A DNA stretch of 64,000 nucleotides from a marine gamma proteobacterium HTCC2148 (GCA_000156295.1 DS999232.1:62001-126000); one strand, 5' to 3'. Positions 8,389 through 20,147 are shown, counted from the first letter of the stretch. Notes: generated by a model not told the origin, from the letters alone. Translations and numbers: made by a program.

Positions 8389-9120
8389 TTATGGCGCCAT
8401 GTCGCCCCACCTGGCCTGCAAAATTGAAAGAGCTGCTAGCGGTGCAGTTTCGGTCCTCAGCACACGATCTCCAAGGCGCAGCGCGTGAAACGCTCGCTGC
8501 TCCGCCAAGTGGATTTCATCCGGGCTAAGGCCACCTTCCGGGCCAATCAATAAATCAATACTGCGGGGAGGAGTGGACTGCGCCGATAAATTTTCTGCCC
8601 GATGATGCAACACCAGTTTCAGTTCGGCCTGGCTATCATTCAGCCACTTGGGCAACAGCGTCAGCGGATTGATGACTGGCAGGCGATTACGGCCGCACTG
8701 CTCGCAGGCGCTGATGGCTATTTGCTGCCAGTGCTGACGCTTTTTCTCGGCGCGATCAGCTTTTAACTTTACTTCAGTGCGCTCGGTGAGCAACGGTGAA
8801 ACATGCGTTACGCCTAACTCGGTGGCCTTCTGAATAACCCAGTCCATTCGTTCGCCGCGCGATATGGAAATACCCAGGTGGATGGCCAGCGGGGATTCCA
8901 CCTCGATATCGTGACGTTGCCCTGTGAGTACAGAGACACACTTTTTGCCAACAGAGGTGATGGTAGCGGGGTATTCACCACCGCGACCATCGAAGAGTAT
9001 TAACTGGCCCGCCTCCTGCATCCGCAGGGCGCGCGCGAGGTGTTGACTGGGGCCGGGCTCCAGGTCGAAACTGGATTCGGCCTGCAGCACTTGCCCCGCA
9101 TAGATACGGGGAATGCGCAT
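8389..9120 (-). CDS. rsmE: 16S rRNA (uracil1498-N3)-methyltransferase
   Basis: RsmE methylates N3 of U1498 in 16S rRNA using S-adenosylmethionine. The 243 residues match the family. The N-terminal PUA-like domain begins MRIPRIYAGQ, and the SPOUT methyltransferase core has the segment KATELGVTHVSPLLTERTEV, the SAM-binding LLIGPEGGLSPDEI near 190, and the knot end LGDRVLRTETAPLAAL. It is the last gene of the operon that makes and recycles SAM, starting 12 bases after metF. In many gammaproteobacteria rsmE neighbours gshB instead. Confidence 0.96.
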   Translation of the reverse strand: MRIPRIYAGQVLQAESSFDLEPGPSQHLARALRMQEAGQLILFDGRGGEYPATITSVGKKCVSVLTGQRHDIEVESPLAIHLGISISRGERMDWVIQKATELGVTHVSPLLTERTEVKLKADRAEKKRQHWQQIAISACEQCGRNRLPVINPLTLLPKWLNDSQAELKLVLHHRAENLSAQSTPPRSIDLLIGPEGGLSPDEIHLAEQRAFHALRLGDRVLRTETAPLAALSILQARWGDMAP

Positions 9121-9132
9121 GGCCCAATCTTA

Positions 9133-9966
9133 CTACAGACCCAGGTTCTTGTAGATGGTGCTGGTGGGCTCCACCTGGTTCATGGTGTAGAAATGAATAC
9201 CTGGAGCACCCGAGTCGAGCAGCGTTTGACACAGTTGGGTGACAACCTCCAAACCGAATTTGCGGATGCTGTCCGTATCGTTGCCGTAGCTTTCCATGCG
9301 CTTGCAGATCCAGCGGGGAATTTCGGCACCGCAATTATGAGAGAAGCGGGCCAGGTTTTCGTAGTTGGTGATAGGCATGATGCCGGCATAAATCGGCTTA
9401 TCGATTCCCGCTGCAGCGCACTGGTCCAAATAATAAAAGTAGGCCTCAACATTGTAAAAGTATTGGCTGATAGCACTGTTCGCGCCAGCATCCAGCTTGG
9501 TTTTCAGAAACTGGACGTCACTCTCATAGCTCTTAGATTCCGGATGGATCTCTGGATAGGCGGCCACTTCAATTTCAAAATGATCACCGCTGCGTTCGCG
9601 CACCAGCGCCACCAGTTCGCTGGCATGCACCAGTTGATTGGCTGTTCCCATACCTGACGGTATATCGCCCCGCAAGGCAACGAGGCGCTTGATACCCAAT
9701 GCTTTATAGGTATCCAGCAAATCGTTAACGGCGTCTTCGTCGTCTCCGCCGAAGCTGAGGTGGGGCGCCACATCGATGCCCGCCTCGCTCATGGCCGAGA
9801 CGACACCCAGGGTTGCACCCCGGGTAGTGCCGCCTGCACCGTAGGTAATGGAGAAGAACTCCGGGTTGAGCTCGTTAAGGGCTGTCGTGGTCATATTGAG
9901 CAGCTTGTCCTTGCCCGCCTCGGTTTTAGGCGGGAAGTATTCAAAGCTGATTCTTGGCTTGGCCAC
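9133..9966 (-). CDS. metF: 5,10-methylenetetrahydrofolate reductase
   Basis: MetF reduces methylene-THF to methyl-THF, the methyl donor for methionine synthesis, using FAD and NADH. The 277 residues form one TIM barrel. It begins ISFEYFPPKTEAGKDKL, with the catalytic Glu in SFEYFPPK, the folate/FAD region SITYGAGGTTRG, LVALRGDIPSG, and C-terminal GIHFYTMNQ. It lies nine bases after ahcY in the sahR operon, so the methyl cycle from SAM use back to methionine is co-regulated. Confidence 0.97.
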   Translation of the reverse strand: MAKPRISFEYFPPKTEAGKDKLLNMTTTALNELNPEFFSITYGAGGTTRGATLGVVSAMSEAGIDVAPHLSFGGDDEDAVNDLLDTYKALGIKRLVALRGDIPSGMGTANQLVHASELVALVRERSGDHFEIEVAAYPEIHPESKSYESDVQFLKTKLDAGANSAISQYFYNVEAYFYYLDQCAAAGIDKPIYAGIMPITNYENLARFSHNCGAEIPRWICKRMESYGNDTDSIRKFGLEVVTQLCQTLLDSGAPGIHFYTMNQVEPTSTIYKNLGL

Positions 9967-9975
9967 TCTTGCTCC

Positions 9976-11367
9976 TTAGTATTTGTAGCTATCTGGTTTG
10001 AAGGGGCCGTCCACGCTGACGTTGATATAGTCGGCCTGCTCTGAAGTCAGCTTGGTTAATACCGCACCAAATCCGCCAATCATGTGAGCCGCTACTTCTT
10101 CATCGAGCTTCTTGGGCAGCACTTCAACGCACAGGGCCGCCGGCTTCATTTCCGGCTCGAGGTTGGCAAATTTGCGCTCGTACAGGTAAATCTGCGCCAG
10201 AACCTGGTTGGCAAAAGAGCCGTCCATGATGCGTGAGGGGTGACCCGTGGCGTTGCCCAGGTTGACCAAACGGCCTTCTGACAAAAGGATTAAATGATCG
10301 TTGGTGGCCTGGTCACGATAAACTTTGTGTACCTGCGGCTTTACTTCTTCCCATTCCCAGTTACGACGCATGAAAGCGGTATCAATTTCATTATCGAAGT
10401 GGCCGATATTACATACCACAGCGCCCGGCTTCAGTGCTTTAAGCATGTACTCGTCGCAGACGTTGTAATTACCGGTAGTCGTTACCAGCAGATCCGTATT
10501 GCTGAGCAGGTCACTGTTGACGGACTCGTCATTACTCTTGTTGACGCCATCGATGTAGGGGGACACCACTTCAAAGCCGTCCATACAAGCTTGCATTGCA
10601 CAAATGGGATCGACTTCGGCAACCTTGACGATCATACCTTCCTGGTTCAGGGACTGGGCAGAGCCTTTGCCTACATCACCGTAGCCGATCACCAGGGCTT
10701 TTTTGCCGGCCATCAGGTGGTCAGTGCCGCGCTTGATTGAATCGTTCAGGCTGTGACGACAGCCATATTTGTTGTCGTTCTTAGACTTGGTCACCGAGTC
10801 GTTAACGTTAACTGCGGGTACTTTCAGTGTGCCTGCTTCCAGCATTTCCTGCAGACGGTGGACGCCTGTGGTGGTCTCTTCAGTGATGCCATGAATGCTG
10901 TCCAGCATGCTGGGATATTTCTCGTGCAGCATGCCCGTCAGGTCGCCACCGTCGTCCAGGATCATGTTGGCATTCCAGGGCTGACCGTCCTTGAGGATAG
11001 TTTGCTCAAGGCACCAGTCGTACTCTTCCTCGGTTTCGCCTTTCCATGCGAATACAGGAATGCCCTCAGCTGCGATGGCAGCTGCAGCGTGATCCTGGGT
11101 AGAAAAAATGTTGCATGATGACCAGCGCACTTCAGCGCCCAGTGCGATCAGGGTTTCAATAAGAACGCCAGTCTGGATGGTCATGTGAATGCAACCCAGG
11201 ATTCTGGCGTTTGCCAGTGGCTTGCTCTCGCTGTATTTCGCGCGCATTGCCATCAGCGCTGGCATTTCACCTTCGGCGATATCCAGCTCGCGACGACCCC
11301 ATTGGGCCAGAGAGATATCGGCTACCTTGTAGTCTTCAGTTGTTACTATCTGTTGTGCTGTGCTCAT
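9976..11367 (-). CDS. ahcY: Adenosylhomocysteinase
   Basis: AhcY (SahH) splits S-adenosylhomocysteine into homocysteine and adenosine with tightly bound NAD. The 463 residues are normal for bacteria. Visible are the substrate region [15 protein letters not shown], the catalytic [18 protein letters not shown] segment, the NAD Rossmann motif [12 protein letters not shown], and the C-terminal end PFKPDSYKY with its conserved Lys and Tyr. The gene lies between metK and metF in one operon. Many related bacteria control ahcY with an SAH riboswitch; the 24-base gap to metK leaves no room for one here. Confidence 0.98.
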   Translation of the reverse strand: MSTAQQIVTTEDYKVADISLAQWGRRELDIAEGEMPALMAMRAKYSESKPLANARILGCIHMTIQTGVLIETLIALGAEVRWSSCNIFSTQDHAAAAIAAEGIPVFAWKGETEEEYDWCLEQTILKDGQPWNANMILDDGGDLTGMLHEKYPSMLDSIHGITEETTTGVHRLQEMLEAGTLKVPAVNVNDSVTKSKNDNKYGCRHSLNDSIKRGTDHLMAGKKALVIGYGDVGKGSAQSLNQEGMIVKVAEVDPICAMQACMDGFEVVSPYIDGVNKSNDESVNSDLLSNTDLLVTTTGNYNVCDEYMLKALKPGAVVCNIGHFDNEIDTAFMRRNWEWEEVKPQVHKVYRDQATNDHLILLSEGRLVNLGNATGHPSRIMDGSFANQVLAQIYLYERKFANLEPEMKPAALCVEVLPKKLDEEVAAHMIGGFGAVLTKLTSEQADYINVSVDGPFKPDSYKY

Positions 11368-11391
11368 TGCAATAATCCTTTCAGTTCAGTT

Positions 11392-12552
<1,161 letters not shown>

Positions 12553-12568
12553 GCTTTGGTTCCTTTAT

Positions 12569-13570
12569 TTATGGGCGGCCGAAAAGGCGCACCTGTACTT
12601 GAAATCCGTTACGTTGTGCCAGATATACGCTGGCAATGTCTTTGAGTTCGGCCTCAGTGGCCCACTCGGTCAATTCTCCCGGGTCAAAGCCCAGCCACAA
12701 ATCACCACAGCTCTCTCGTGCCCAGCCCTGGTCGTGGTGACAAAGGTCGGTGACCAGTACCACCCCGCCGGGAGCGAGACTCGCGGCTGCATCCTTGAGG
12801 ATCTGGCCGGGGTCGGGGGTGTGATGCAAAACCATGTTGATAACGACACAATCGGCTGAAAGCCGCGATAGAGCGGGGCTGCCGGTATCCCCGTGAATAA
12901 ATTCGATATTACTGAGCTTCGCCTTGTTGACCCTGGCCTGGGCCTGCTCAAGCATGGCGGCCTCAATATCCACAGCGACCACCCGCTCGAAGCGGGGAGC
13001 GAGCTCCATCAGGAAGCTGCCGTCGCCGGGCCCGACTTCCAGTGCCAACAAGCGTTGGGTGATAGGAGCATCGCGCAATACTTCGGCTACGGTGCCTGCA
13101 TATTGCTCATAGCTGGCGATTAGGTCCTGCTGCTGGCGAAATTTGTCAGCGTTGTGGCGAAAAAATGCACGAGAGTTTTCAACTCTTTGTCGGTACAGCG
13201 CCTGCACTGCGCGCTCGATTTCAACGGGTAATTCGATCTGGTCTGCAGCGTCGAGCAGAGCGCTCTGCAAGGGTTCAAGCTCTGGTCTTTGGCACAGCTG
13301 AGACCGGCGGTAGAAAATTGAATTGCCTTCCCGACGAGTAGCGACCAATGACGCTCCGGCCAGTATTTTCAGGTGATGGCTGAGCGCTGGCTGGCGGATC
13401 TCAAAAATAGAGCATAGCTCCGAGACACCAAAAGAATCCTCCCGCAAAACGCGCAGTATCTGCAAGCGCAGCGGATCAGCGCTTGCCTTACAGAAACTCG
13501 CTAGCTCGGCGGCCAGCAACGCCTGATCGGCTTGCGCAGTGGAACTTGATGTTTGTGTAGCAGTTAACAT
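12569..13570 (-). CDS. sahR: ArsR-type regulator with methyltransferase domain, SahR type
   Basis: The N-terminal part (about 20-105) is an ArsR-family winged helix, with LRLQILRVL, a recognition-helix region SIFEIRQPALSHHLKIL and the wing ATRREGNSIFYR. The rest (about 140-325) is a class I SAM-binding fold with motif I LEVGPGDGSFL near 175 and a VINMVLHHTPDPGQIL segment. This fusion is the architecture of SahR, known in Proteobacteria to regulate SAM-cycle genes in response to S-adenosylhomocysteine. It heads the metK-ahcY-metF-rsmE operon and has a 30-bp palindrome 26 bases upstream, both fitting autoregulation. The identification rests on architecture and context. Confidence 0.88.
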   Translation of the reverse strand: MLTATQTSSSTAQADQALLAAELASFCKASADPLRLQILRVLREDSFGVSELCSIFEIRQPALSHHLKILAGASLVATRREGNSIFYRRSQLCQRPELEPLQSALLDAADQIELPVEIERAVQALYRQRVENSRAFFRHNADKFRQQQDLIASYEQYAGTVAEVLRDAPITQRLLALEVGPGDGSFLMELAPRFERVVAVDIEAAMLEQAQARVNKAKLSNIEFIHGDTGSPALSRLSADCVVINMVLHHTPDPGQILKDAAASLAPGGVVLVTDLCHHDQGWARESCGDLWLGFDPGELTEWATEAELKDIASVYLAQRNGFQVQVRLFGRP

Positions 13571-13595
13571 AGCGGCGCAGTCTAGCAGGAGAGTT

Positions 13596-13625
13596 AATCT
13601 ATATCAAAATATTTTGATATAGATT
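13596..13625. promoter_or_regulatory. Palindromic operator, probable SahR binding site
   Basis: This is a perfect 30-bp palindrome whose half-site is AATCTATATCAAAAT, centred between 13610 and 13611. It lies 26 bases upstream of the sahR start. ArsR-family dimers bind AT-rich inverted repeats of this form. On the minus strand a TTGATA within the right half, 17 bases from TAGACT, could be the -35 and -10, and a TAAAAT box lies just upstream of it; a bound repressor would block either. The divergent tktA start is 159 bases away, so an effect on tktA is possible. Confidence 0.8.
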
Positions 13626-13783
13626 TTAGGGGGGGTTTTGCTGCCCTGTACGCTTGGCTGTGCTTTAGAGAAGCATAAGGGCGTCAGAGCGACAATTTTC
13701 CCTTTGATTTGATTGCTGTTAGCGCCCTGTTACGCGAAAATAACGTCCCGTTTTTAACCAGCTCCCTCATTTTGGAGATAAGC

Positions 13784-15787
13784 ATGTCGTCCAACCGTAC
13801 TGAACTCGCCAATGCCATCCGTGCCCTGAGCATGGATGCGGTCCAGAAGGCCAATTCTGGCCACCCCGGAGCGCCTATGGGCATGGCGGACATCGCCGAG
13901 GTTCTCTGGAATGACTATCTCCAACACAATCCCGGCAACCCCCAGTGGCCTAACCGAGATCGTTTTGTGCTCTCCAATGGCCATGGCTCCATGTTGATCT
14001 ATTCCCTGTTGCACCTGACGGGCTATGACCTGCCCATCGAAGAGCTGCAAAATTTTCGCCAGCTTCATAGCAAGACCCCGGGTCACCCAGAGTACGGCTA
14101 TACCCCAGGTATTGAGACCACCACGGGCCCATTGGGGCAAGGTGTCAGTAACGCGGTCGGTATGGCGATTGCCGAAAAAGTACTGGCTGACCAATTTAAC
14201 CGAGATGGTCACCAGGTCGTGGATCACTTTACCTATACGTTCCTCGGCGATGGTTGTCTGATGGAGGGCATTTCACACGAGGTATGCTCTTTGGCCGGTA
14301 CTCTGGGCCTGGGCAAGCTGGTTGCCTTTTACGACGACAACGGCATTTCTATCGATGGTGAAGTTGAAGGCTGGTTTACTGATGACACACCCACTCGCTT
14401 CGCAAGCTATGGCTGGCAGGTCATTAATGATGTAAATGGCCATAGTTCTTCGGAGATCAAGGCCGCTATTGAAGCAGCTCGTCATGAAACCGCAAAACCC
14501 ACTCTGATCTGCTGCAAAACAGTGATTGGTAAAGGCTCGCCTGGCAAGCAGGGCTCTGAATCCTGTCACGGTGCTCCGCTGGGTGGCGATGAGGTAGCGG
14601 CAACTCGCGTCGCATTGGCATGGCCGCACGACCCCTTTGTGATACCAGAGGATGTTTATGCCGGTTGGAATGCCTGCGAAAAGGGTTTAGCAGCCGAGCA
14701 GGCCTGGAATGAATCGATGGTGGCCTATGCCGGGGCTCACCCTGAGCTCGCTGACGAACTCAAGCGCCGTTTGGCGGGAGAACTGCCAGCGGACTTCAGT
14801 GACAAAGCGCAGGCATACATTGCCCAATGCCAGGCAGAGGGTGAAAGCGTGGCCTCCCGCAAGGCTTCTCAGAACTGCCTTAATGCCTATGGTCCTTTGC
14901 TGCCTGAATTGCTGGGCGGGTCTGCTGATCTGGCTGGCTCCAACTTAACCATTTGGTCTGGTTCCAAGGGCGTAACCAAAGACGATGCCAGCGGTAACTA
15001 CCTCTACTACGGTGTGCGCGAATTTGGCATGGCTGCCATTATGAATGGCATCTCTCTGCACGGAGGGTTCATCAACTACGGAGCGACATTCCTGGTCTTC
15101 ATGGAATACATGCGCAACGCCGTGCGCATGTCGGCCTTGATGAAAAAGCAGTCCATTTTTGTATTTACACATGACTCTATTGGTTTGGGTGAAGATGGTC
15201 CCACCCACCAACCGGTAGAGCAGGTGGCTTCCTTGCGAACTACACCTAACATGAATACCTGGCGCCCCTGCGACAGTGTGGAATCGGCAGTGGCCTGGAA
15301 GGCGGCCATTGAGCGACGTGATGGCCCCAGTTCGCTGGTATTTTCCCGCCAGGGCCTGCCCCATCAGGATCGTGATTCCAAGCAGCTGGCTGACGTTGCT
15401 CGCGGCGGCTATATCCTTAAGGCCTGCGGCAGTCTACCCGATGCCATTATTATCGCAACAGGATCTGAAGTCAGCCTGGCAATGGCGGCGGCAGAGCGAT
15501 TGGAAGAGTCAGGGAAGCAGGTTCGCGTGGTTTCCATGCCCTGCACCGAGATATTTGACGCCCAGGATGCAGCCTATCGCGAGGCGGTGTTGCCATCGGA
15601 TGTGTTCGCACGGGTTGCCGTGGAGGCTCTGCATGCGGACTACTGGTACAAGTACGTCGGCCTGGACGGGCGTATTATTGGCATGACCAGCTTTGGCGAA
15701 TCGGCTCCCGCAGGCGAATTATTCAAGGAGTTCGGCTTTACGGTGGACAATGTTGTAGCCGCTGTTGAAGACGTGCTGATCGACTGA
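13784..15787 (+). CDS. tktA: Transketolase
   Basis: Transketolase moves two-carbon units between sugar phosphates in the pentose phosphate pathway with thiamine diphosphate. From the ATG at 13784 (TTTGGAGA upstream) the protein has 667 residues, the family length; the open frame before it is not protein-like. Seen are the N-terminal [18 protein letters not shown], the ThDP motif beginning [13 protein letters not shown] near 155, the middle-domain [13 protein letters not shown] near 410 and the [14 protein letters not shown] segment near 470. It heads the tktA-epd-pgk-fba cluster, the same order as in E. coli. Confidence 0.98.
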   Translation: MSSNRTELANAIRALSMDAVQKANSGHPGAPMGMADIAEVLWNDYLQHNPGNPQWPNRDRFVLSNGHGSMLIYSLLHLTGYDLPIEELQNFRQLHSKTPGHPEYGYTPGIETTTGPLGQGVSNAVGMAIAEKVLADQFNRDGHQVVDHFTYTFLGDGCLMEGISHEVCSLAGTLGLGKLVAFYDDNGISIDGEVEGWFTDDTPTRFASYGWQVINDVNGHSSSEIKAAIEAARHETAKPTLICCKTVIGKGSPGKQGSESCHGAPLGGDEVAATRVALAWPHDPFVIPEDVYAGWNACEKGLAAEQAWNESMVAYAGAHPELADELKRRLAGELPADFSDKAQAYIAQCQAEGESVASRKASQNCLNAYGPLLPELLGGSADLAGSNLTIWSGSKGVTKDDASGNYLYYGVREFGMAAIMNGISLHGGFINYGATFLVFMEYMRNAVRMSALMKKQSIFVFTHDSIGLGEDGPTHQPVEQVASLRTTPNMNTWRPCDSVESAVAWKAAIERRDGPSSLVFSRQGLPHQDRDSKQLADVARGGYILKACGSLPDAIIIATGSEVSLAMAAAERLEESGKQVRVVSMPCTEIFDAQDAAYREAVLPSDVFARVAVEALHADYWYKYVGLDGRIIGMTSFGESAPAGELFKEFGFTVDNVVAAVEDVLID

Positions 15788-15800
15788 ACTGGATTCGGCT

Positions 15801-16823
15801 TTGATACGACTGGCGATTAATGGCTACGGCAGAATAGGCCGCAGCGTTTTGCGGGCTCTGCAAGAGAGCCCGTTGCAGTCGTGTATGCAGGTAGTCGCCA
15901 TTAATGAATTGGCCGACGCCAATACTGTCTTGCACTTGACCCGTTATGATTCCACACATGGGCGTTTTCCTGGCACATTGCATGGAAATGAGCGGGAGCT
16001 GTTAATTGGTGAGCAGTCCATTCGTTTGTTGCGCAGCGCAGCAATCAATGGTTTGCCATGGGCCGAACTCGGGATCGATATGGTACTGGAGTGCACGGGT
16101 GCTTTCACTGACCGGGCGACGGCGGAGCAACATCTGCAACAGGGAGCGAGTAAAGTATTGTTCTCTCAGCCAGCTCAGGCAGATGTAGATGCTACCGTCG
16201 TATACGGCATCAACGAGGGAGATTTGCGAGCGTCTCACCGTGTCGTTTCGGCAGGTTCCTGCACTACCAATGGCATTGTGCCTGTCATTCAGGCGCTGAC
16301 CGATGCCGTGGGAATTGAAAGCGGCACGATCACCACCATCCACTCGGCGATGAACGACCAGCCTGTTCTGGACGCCTATCATCACACTGATTTACGCAAA
16401 ACACGCGCAGCCTCCCAGTCCATTATTCCCGTTGATACTGGACTGGCGCGGGGTGTGGAGCGTGTTTTGCCTGCGATGAAGGGCCGCTTTAGTGCGCAGG
16501 CGTTGCGAGTGCCTACGCTCAATGTCTCTGCCATGGATCTGACCATACAAACCCGGACCGACACGGATGTTGCAACTATCAATCATGCTCTGAACGAGGC
16601 AGCGCGAACCCGCTTTTCAGGCGTGCTGGGCTATACCGAAGAACTCCTGGCGTCTTGTGACTTCAACCATGACCTGCGTTCAAGCATCATCGATGCCAGC
16701 CAGACACGAGTGAGTGGTGCCCGCCTTGTTAAAGTGCTGACCTGGTTCGACAACGAATGGGCCTACGCTAACCGCATGCTGGATGTGGCGAATCACTGGA
16801 CACGATTAAAGGAGACTAACTGA
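15801..16823 (+). CDS. epd: Erythrose-4-phosphate dehydrogenase (GAPDH family)
   Basis: This is a 340-residue GAPDH-family enzyme. Epd oxidises erythrose-4-phosphate to erythronate-4-phosphate, the first step of the DXP-dependent PLP pathway. Features matching Epd rather than GapA are INELAD after the second strand, ESGTITTIHSAMNDQPV, and DLRKTRAASQSIIPVDT. The catalytic Cys is C154 in SAGSCTTNG, a variant of the usual SNASCTTN. The start is a TTG at 15801, 13 bases after tktA. The order tktA-epd-pgk-fba supports the name, but a dual role as glyceraldehyde-3-phosphate dehydrogenase cannot be excluded because no other gap gene is in view. Confidence 0.88.
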   Translation: MIRLAINGYGRIGRSVLRALQESPLQSCMQVVAINELADANTVLHLTRYDSTHGRFPGTLHGNERELLIGEQSIRLLRSAAINGLPWAELGIDMVLECTGAFTDRATAEQHLQQGASKVLFSQPAQADVDATVVYGINEGDLRASHRVVSAGSCTTNGIVPVIQALTDAVGIESGTITTIHSAMNDQPVLDAYHHTDLRKTRAASQSIIPVDTGLARGVERVLPAMKGRFSAQALRVPTLNVSAMDLTIQTRTDTDVATINHALNEAARTRFSGVLGYTEELLASCDFNHDLRSSIIDASQTRVSGARLVKVLTWFDNEWAYANRMLDVANHWTRLKETN

Positions 16824-17993
16824 ATGTCCTTGAAGGTAAAATTAATGCAGGACATGGAGCTGAAGGGTAAGCGGGTGCTGATCCGCGAAGACCTGAATGT
16901 ACCCATCAAGGATGGAGCAGTAACATCAGATGCCCGCATCCGGGCTGCGTTGCCTACCATATTAGCGGCCAGGGAGGCCGGGGCAAAAGTGATATTGATG
17001 TCCCACCTCGGACGACCGACTGAGGGGGAGTTCGATACTGCGTTTTCCATGGCACCGGTTGCTGAGCACCTCAGTGGATTATTGGATCAAAAGGTTTCTC
17101 TGGTTGAGGACTGGAAGCTGGGAGTGGAGCTCAATGATGGAGACGTCGCTTTGCTGGAGAACGTGCGCTTCAATCCAGGAGAGAAAAAAGACGACGAAAG
17201 CCTGGCCAAGGCTTATGCCGGTTTGTGTGAGATATTTGTGATGGACGCGTTTGGAACAGCGCATCGTGCCCAGGCGTCTACCCACGGAGTCGCCAAGTTT
17301 GCGCCGGTGGCCTGTGCCGGGCCGCTGCTCGCCGGAGAGTTGAGCGCGCTGGAAAAAGCCCTGGCTGAGCCAGCACGCCCGATGGTGGCTATCGTCGGCG
17401 GCTCCAAGGTTTCGACCAAGTTAACCGTTCTCGAAACCCTGTCAGATAAAGTTGATCAACTGGTTGTGGGCGGCGGTATCGCCAATACTTTTCTCGCCGC
17501 TGCAGGCAAACCGGTAGGTAAGTCACTCTGCGAGCACGACCTGATTCCCGCCGCAAAGTCGCTTATGGAAAAAACCAGCATCCCGCTGCCGGTCGATGTG
17601 GTCACAGGTAAAGAATTTTCTGAATCTACCGAGGCCGAACACAAATTGGCTGATCAGGTGGTTGAGGACGATATGATCTTCGATATCGGTCCGGAAGCTG
17701 CCGAGGACATTGCCACGATTCTCAAAGATGCGGGAACGATTCTTTGGAACGGTCCTGTCGGTGTGTTTGAGTTCGATCAATTTGGGGGAGGCACTGAAGC
17801 ATTGTCGTTGGCCATTGCCGAGTCCGAGGCCTTTTCGCTTGCTGGCGGTGGTGACACCCTGGCGGCGATAGACAAGTACGACATTGCCGACAATATTTCA
17901 TACATTTCCACCGGTGGCGGGGCTTTCCTGGAATACGTGGAGGGTAAGACGCTTCCCGCGGTTGCCGTGCTTGAAGCGCGCGCAGCAGACTGA
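16824..17993 (+). CDS. pgk: Phosphoglycerate kinase
   Basis: Pgk transfers phosphate between 1,3-bisphosphoglycerate and ADP in glycolysis and gluconeogenesis. The 389 residues match the bacterial enzyme. Visible are the N-terminal substrate motif [15 protein letters not shown], the SHLGRPTEG loop, [15 protein letters not shown], the hinge region [17 protein letters not shown], and the nucleotide end [12 protein letters not shown] followed by STGGGAFLE. The ATG immediately follows the epd stop, with GGAGACTAACTGA just upstream, so translation is likely coupled. Confidence 0.98.
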   Translation: MSLKVKLMQDMELKGKRVLIREDLNVPIKDGAVTSDARIRAALPTILAAREAGAKVILMSHLGRPTEGEFDTAFSMAPVAEHLSGLLDQKVSLVEDWKLGVELNDGDVALLENVRFNPGEKKDDESLAKAYAGLCEIFVMDAFGTAHRAQASTHGVAKFAPVACAGPLLAGELSALEKALAEPARPMVAIVGGSKVSTKLTVLETLSDKVDQLVVGGGIANTFLAAAGKPVGKSLCEHDLIPAAKSLMEKTSIPLPVDVVTGKEFSESTEAEHKLADQVVEDDMIFDIGPEAAEDIATILKDAGTILWNGPVGVFEFDQFGGGTEALSLAIAESEAFSLAGGGDTLAAIDKYDIADNISYISTGGGAFLEYVEGKTLPAVAVLEARAAD

Positions 17994-18023
17994 CATACAA
18001 CAAAATCGCAGAGGTAACACACA

Positions 18024-19088
18024 ATGGCATTAATCAGCTTACGCCAGTTGCTGGACCACGCCGCCGAGCATGACTACGGCGTGCCGGCTTTTAACGTTAA
18101 TAATCTCGAGCAGACCCGCGCTATTATGGAGGCGGCAGACCAAACTAATTCTCCTGTCATCATGCAGGCCAGCGCCGGTGCTCGAAAGTATGCTGGAGCG
18201 CCTTTTCTGCGCGCTATGATGGAAGCTGCAATGAATGAGTTTCCCCACATCCCTGTGGTTGTGCATCAGGATCACGGCACCTCAGCTGCCGTTTGTCAGC
18301 GTTCTATCCAACTCGGTTTTTCCTCAGTAATGATGGATGGTTCTCTGGGCGAAGATGGTAAAACGCCAATGGATTACGATTACAACGTGGCTGTGACTCG
18401 CCAGGCGGTAGAATTGGCACATGCCTGTGGCGTTTCAGTCGAGGGCGAACTGGGTTGTCTGGGCTCGCTTGAAACCGGTGAGGCCGGCGAGGAGGATGGT
18501 ATCGGTGCAGCAGGTAAGCTAACCCACGACCAAATGCTCACTGACCCGGAAGAAGCGGCTGAATTTGTAAAAGCCACCAACGTAGATGCCCTGGCGATTG
18601 CCTGTGGCACCAGTCATGGAGCTTACAAATTTACCCGTCCTCCCACCGGCGACATTCTGGCTATTGATCGCATCAGGGAGATCAACGCCCGTATTCCCAA
18701 CACCCATCTGGTAATGCACGGCTCTTCGTCTGTACCGCAGGACTGGCTGGCAGTGATTAATGAGTTTGGTGGCGATATTCCTGAGACCTATGGCGTACCT
18801 CTTGAACAAATTCAGGAAGGCATTCGCCACGGTGTGCGCAAGGTCAATATCGATACTGACCTGAGGCTGGCTTCTACGGGAGCCGTGCGCCGTTTTCTTG
18901 CTGAAAACCCGGCTGAATTTGATCCCAGAAAATTTCTTGCCAGAACCACCGATGCCATGCGCGACATATGTATTGAACGCTATGAAGCTTTCAATACATC
19001 GGGAAATGCGGACAAGATTCGGGTAAAAAACCTGGACACCATGCATATGCTCTACGATGCGGGCGAGTTAACGCCGAAAGTGAACTAG
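18024..19088 (+). CDS. fbaA: Class II fructose-bisphosphate aldolase, Calvin-cycle subtype
   Basis: This zinc-dependent aldolase cleaves fructose-1,6-bisphosphate. The 354 residues and the sequence [19 protein letters not shown] (catalytic Asp and zinc His) place it in the CbbA-like subtype of class II rather than the E. coli FbaA subtype. Other motifs are [43 protein letters not shown] and [12 protein letters not shown] for metal and phosphate binding. It ends the tktA-epd-pgk-fba cluster, 30 bases after pgk. The Calvin-type name reflects the subfamily only; no RuBisCO gene is present here. Confidence 0.96.
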   Translation: MALISLRQLLDHAAEHDYGVPAFNVNNLEQTRAIMEAADQTNSPVIMQASAGARKYAGAPFLRAMMEAAMNEFPHIPVVVHQDHGTSAAVCQRSIQLGFSSVMMDGSLGEDGKTPMDYDYNVAVTRQAVELAHACGVSVEGELGCLGSLETGEAGEEDGIGAAGKLTHDQMLTDPEEAAEFVKATNVDALAIACGTSHGAYKFTRPPTGDILAIDRIREINARIPNTHLVMHGSSSVPQDWLAVINEFGGDIPETYGVPLEQIQEGIRHGVRKVNIDTDLRLASTGAVRRFLAENPAEFDPRKFLARTTDAMRDICIERYEAFNTSGNADKIRVKNLDTMHMLYDAGELTPKVN

Positions 19089-19145
19089 GCCGCTGGTGGT
19101 GGGCATGCGTCCAAACACTGTCTTGTTGGTGCGGGCCTAGGGACA

Positions 19146-20147
19146 ATGACTGAAGGTAAGTCTTTGGGTTCCGAAGCTCCATTTGCGAAACCTCAGGCGG
19201 GCGCGGGGCGGGGCAATGCCCCAACACTTGCTGAGCTGAGCCTTTTGAGAGATACCCTGCCAGCTTTTGCAGCCAGCACGGAGCAATCTTTCGAGCTCAA
19301 CGAATACCTAAGATTTTATCAGCTGGATTTCTCAAAGAGGTACCCCGAGGCTGAGTATCACGCCGGTTTTAATTCATCGGGCGTTTTTCAGTTGATGACC
19401 CAGCGTTGGATATTGCCTGATGCCAGGGCCAATCTGGTACTCATTCATGGCTATTTCGACCATGCCGGGATCTATGACAAGCTGATTGCATACGGCCTTT
19501 CGCGGGGCTGCAATGTGTTGATCTTCGATCTTCCCGGGCACGGGCTATCATCCGGCGAACCTGCGGAAATTGATGACTTTTCAGATTACGGTAAGGCTAT
19601 TGCAGCGGTAATTAGCGGTGCGGTCCTGCCCCCGTTGCCCACTTTCGGACTGGGGCAAAGCACCGGCTGTGCCGCATTGATCGAACTTGCGAGACACGGG
19701 CCCTGGCCTTTCTCAAAGACTGCTTTGCTCGCGCCCTTGGTTCGGCCTGCTGGCTGGACCGGCGTTAGTCTCGGGCATACCTTGCTGCATCGTTTCACCG
19801 ATAGCCTTGAACGCAAGTTTAATAAAAACTCATCCGATCTTGGCTTTCTGGACTTTTTGCGTGCGGATCCTTTGCAATCGCACCGAGTGTCTCTGATTTG
19901 GATTGGCGCATTAAAACGGTGGCTCAAATCGTTGCCTTTCAAAAACCTTGGCGTGGGTCCTGCTTTGGTGATTCAGGGGCGCGAGGATGGCACTGTCGCT
20001 TGGCGCTATAACATGAAGGCAATAGCCCGGTTATTTCCAGATTGCAAAATCCACTACCTTGATGAGGCCGGGCATCAACTCGCCAATGAATCTCCCGCTA
20101 TCAGAGAGCGCTATTACGCGATCCTCGACGATTACTTTTTCGACTAG
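19146..20147 (+). CDS. Alpha/beta hydrolase, lysophospholipase-like
   Basis: This is a 333-residue serine hydrolase of the Hydrolase_4 (monoacylglycerol lipase/PldB-like) group. The oxyanion segment is LVLIHGYFDHAGIYDKL near residue 100, followed by FDLPGHGLSSGEP, the nucleophile in GLGQSTGCA near 160, an Asp in IQGREDGTVAW and the final His in DEAGHQLANE. There is no clear signal peptide. It probably acts on a lipid ester, but the substrate is not readable. Its 3' end overlaps the convergent cytochrome gene by four bases. Confidence 0.82.
   Translation: MTEGKSLGSEAPFAKPQAGAGRGNAPTLAELSLLRDTLPAFAASTEQSFELNEYLRFYQLDFSKRYPEAEYHAGFNSSGVFQLMTQRWILPDARANLVLIHGYFDHAGIYDKLIAYGLSRGCNVLIFDLPGHGLSSGEPAEIDDFSDYGKAIAAVISGAVLPPLPTFGLGQSTGCAALIELARHGPWPFSKTALLAPLVRPAGWTGVSLGHTLLHRFTDSLERKFNKNSSDLGFLDFLRADPLQSHRVSLIWIGALKRWLKSLPFKNLGVGPALVIQGREDGTVAWRYNMKAIARLFPDCKIHYLDEAGHQLANESPAIRERYYAILDDYFFD

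Noticed and set aside
11368..11391. Possible SAH riboswitch before ahcY
   Set aside because: Only 24 bases separate metK and ahcY and no hairpin of that class fits. Control is better explained by SahR and the palindrome upstream.
18024..19088. Evidence for a Calvin cycle from the Calvin-type aldolase and transketolase
   Set aside because: The aldolase name reflects its subfamily only. No RuBisCO or phosphoribulokinase gene is present.
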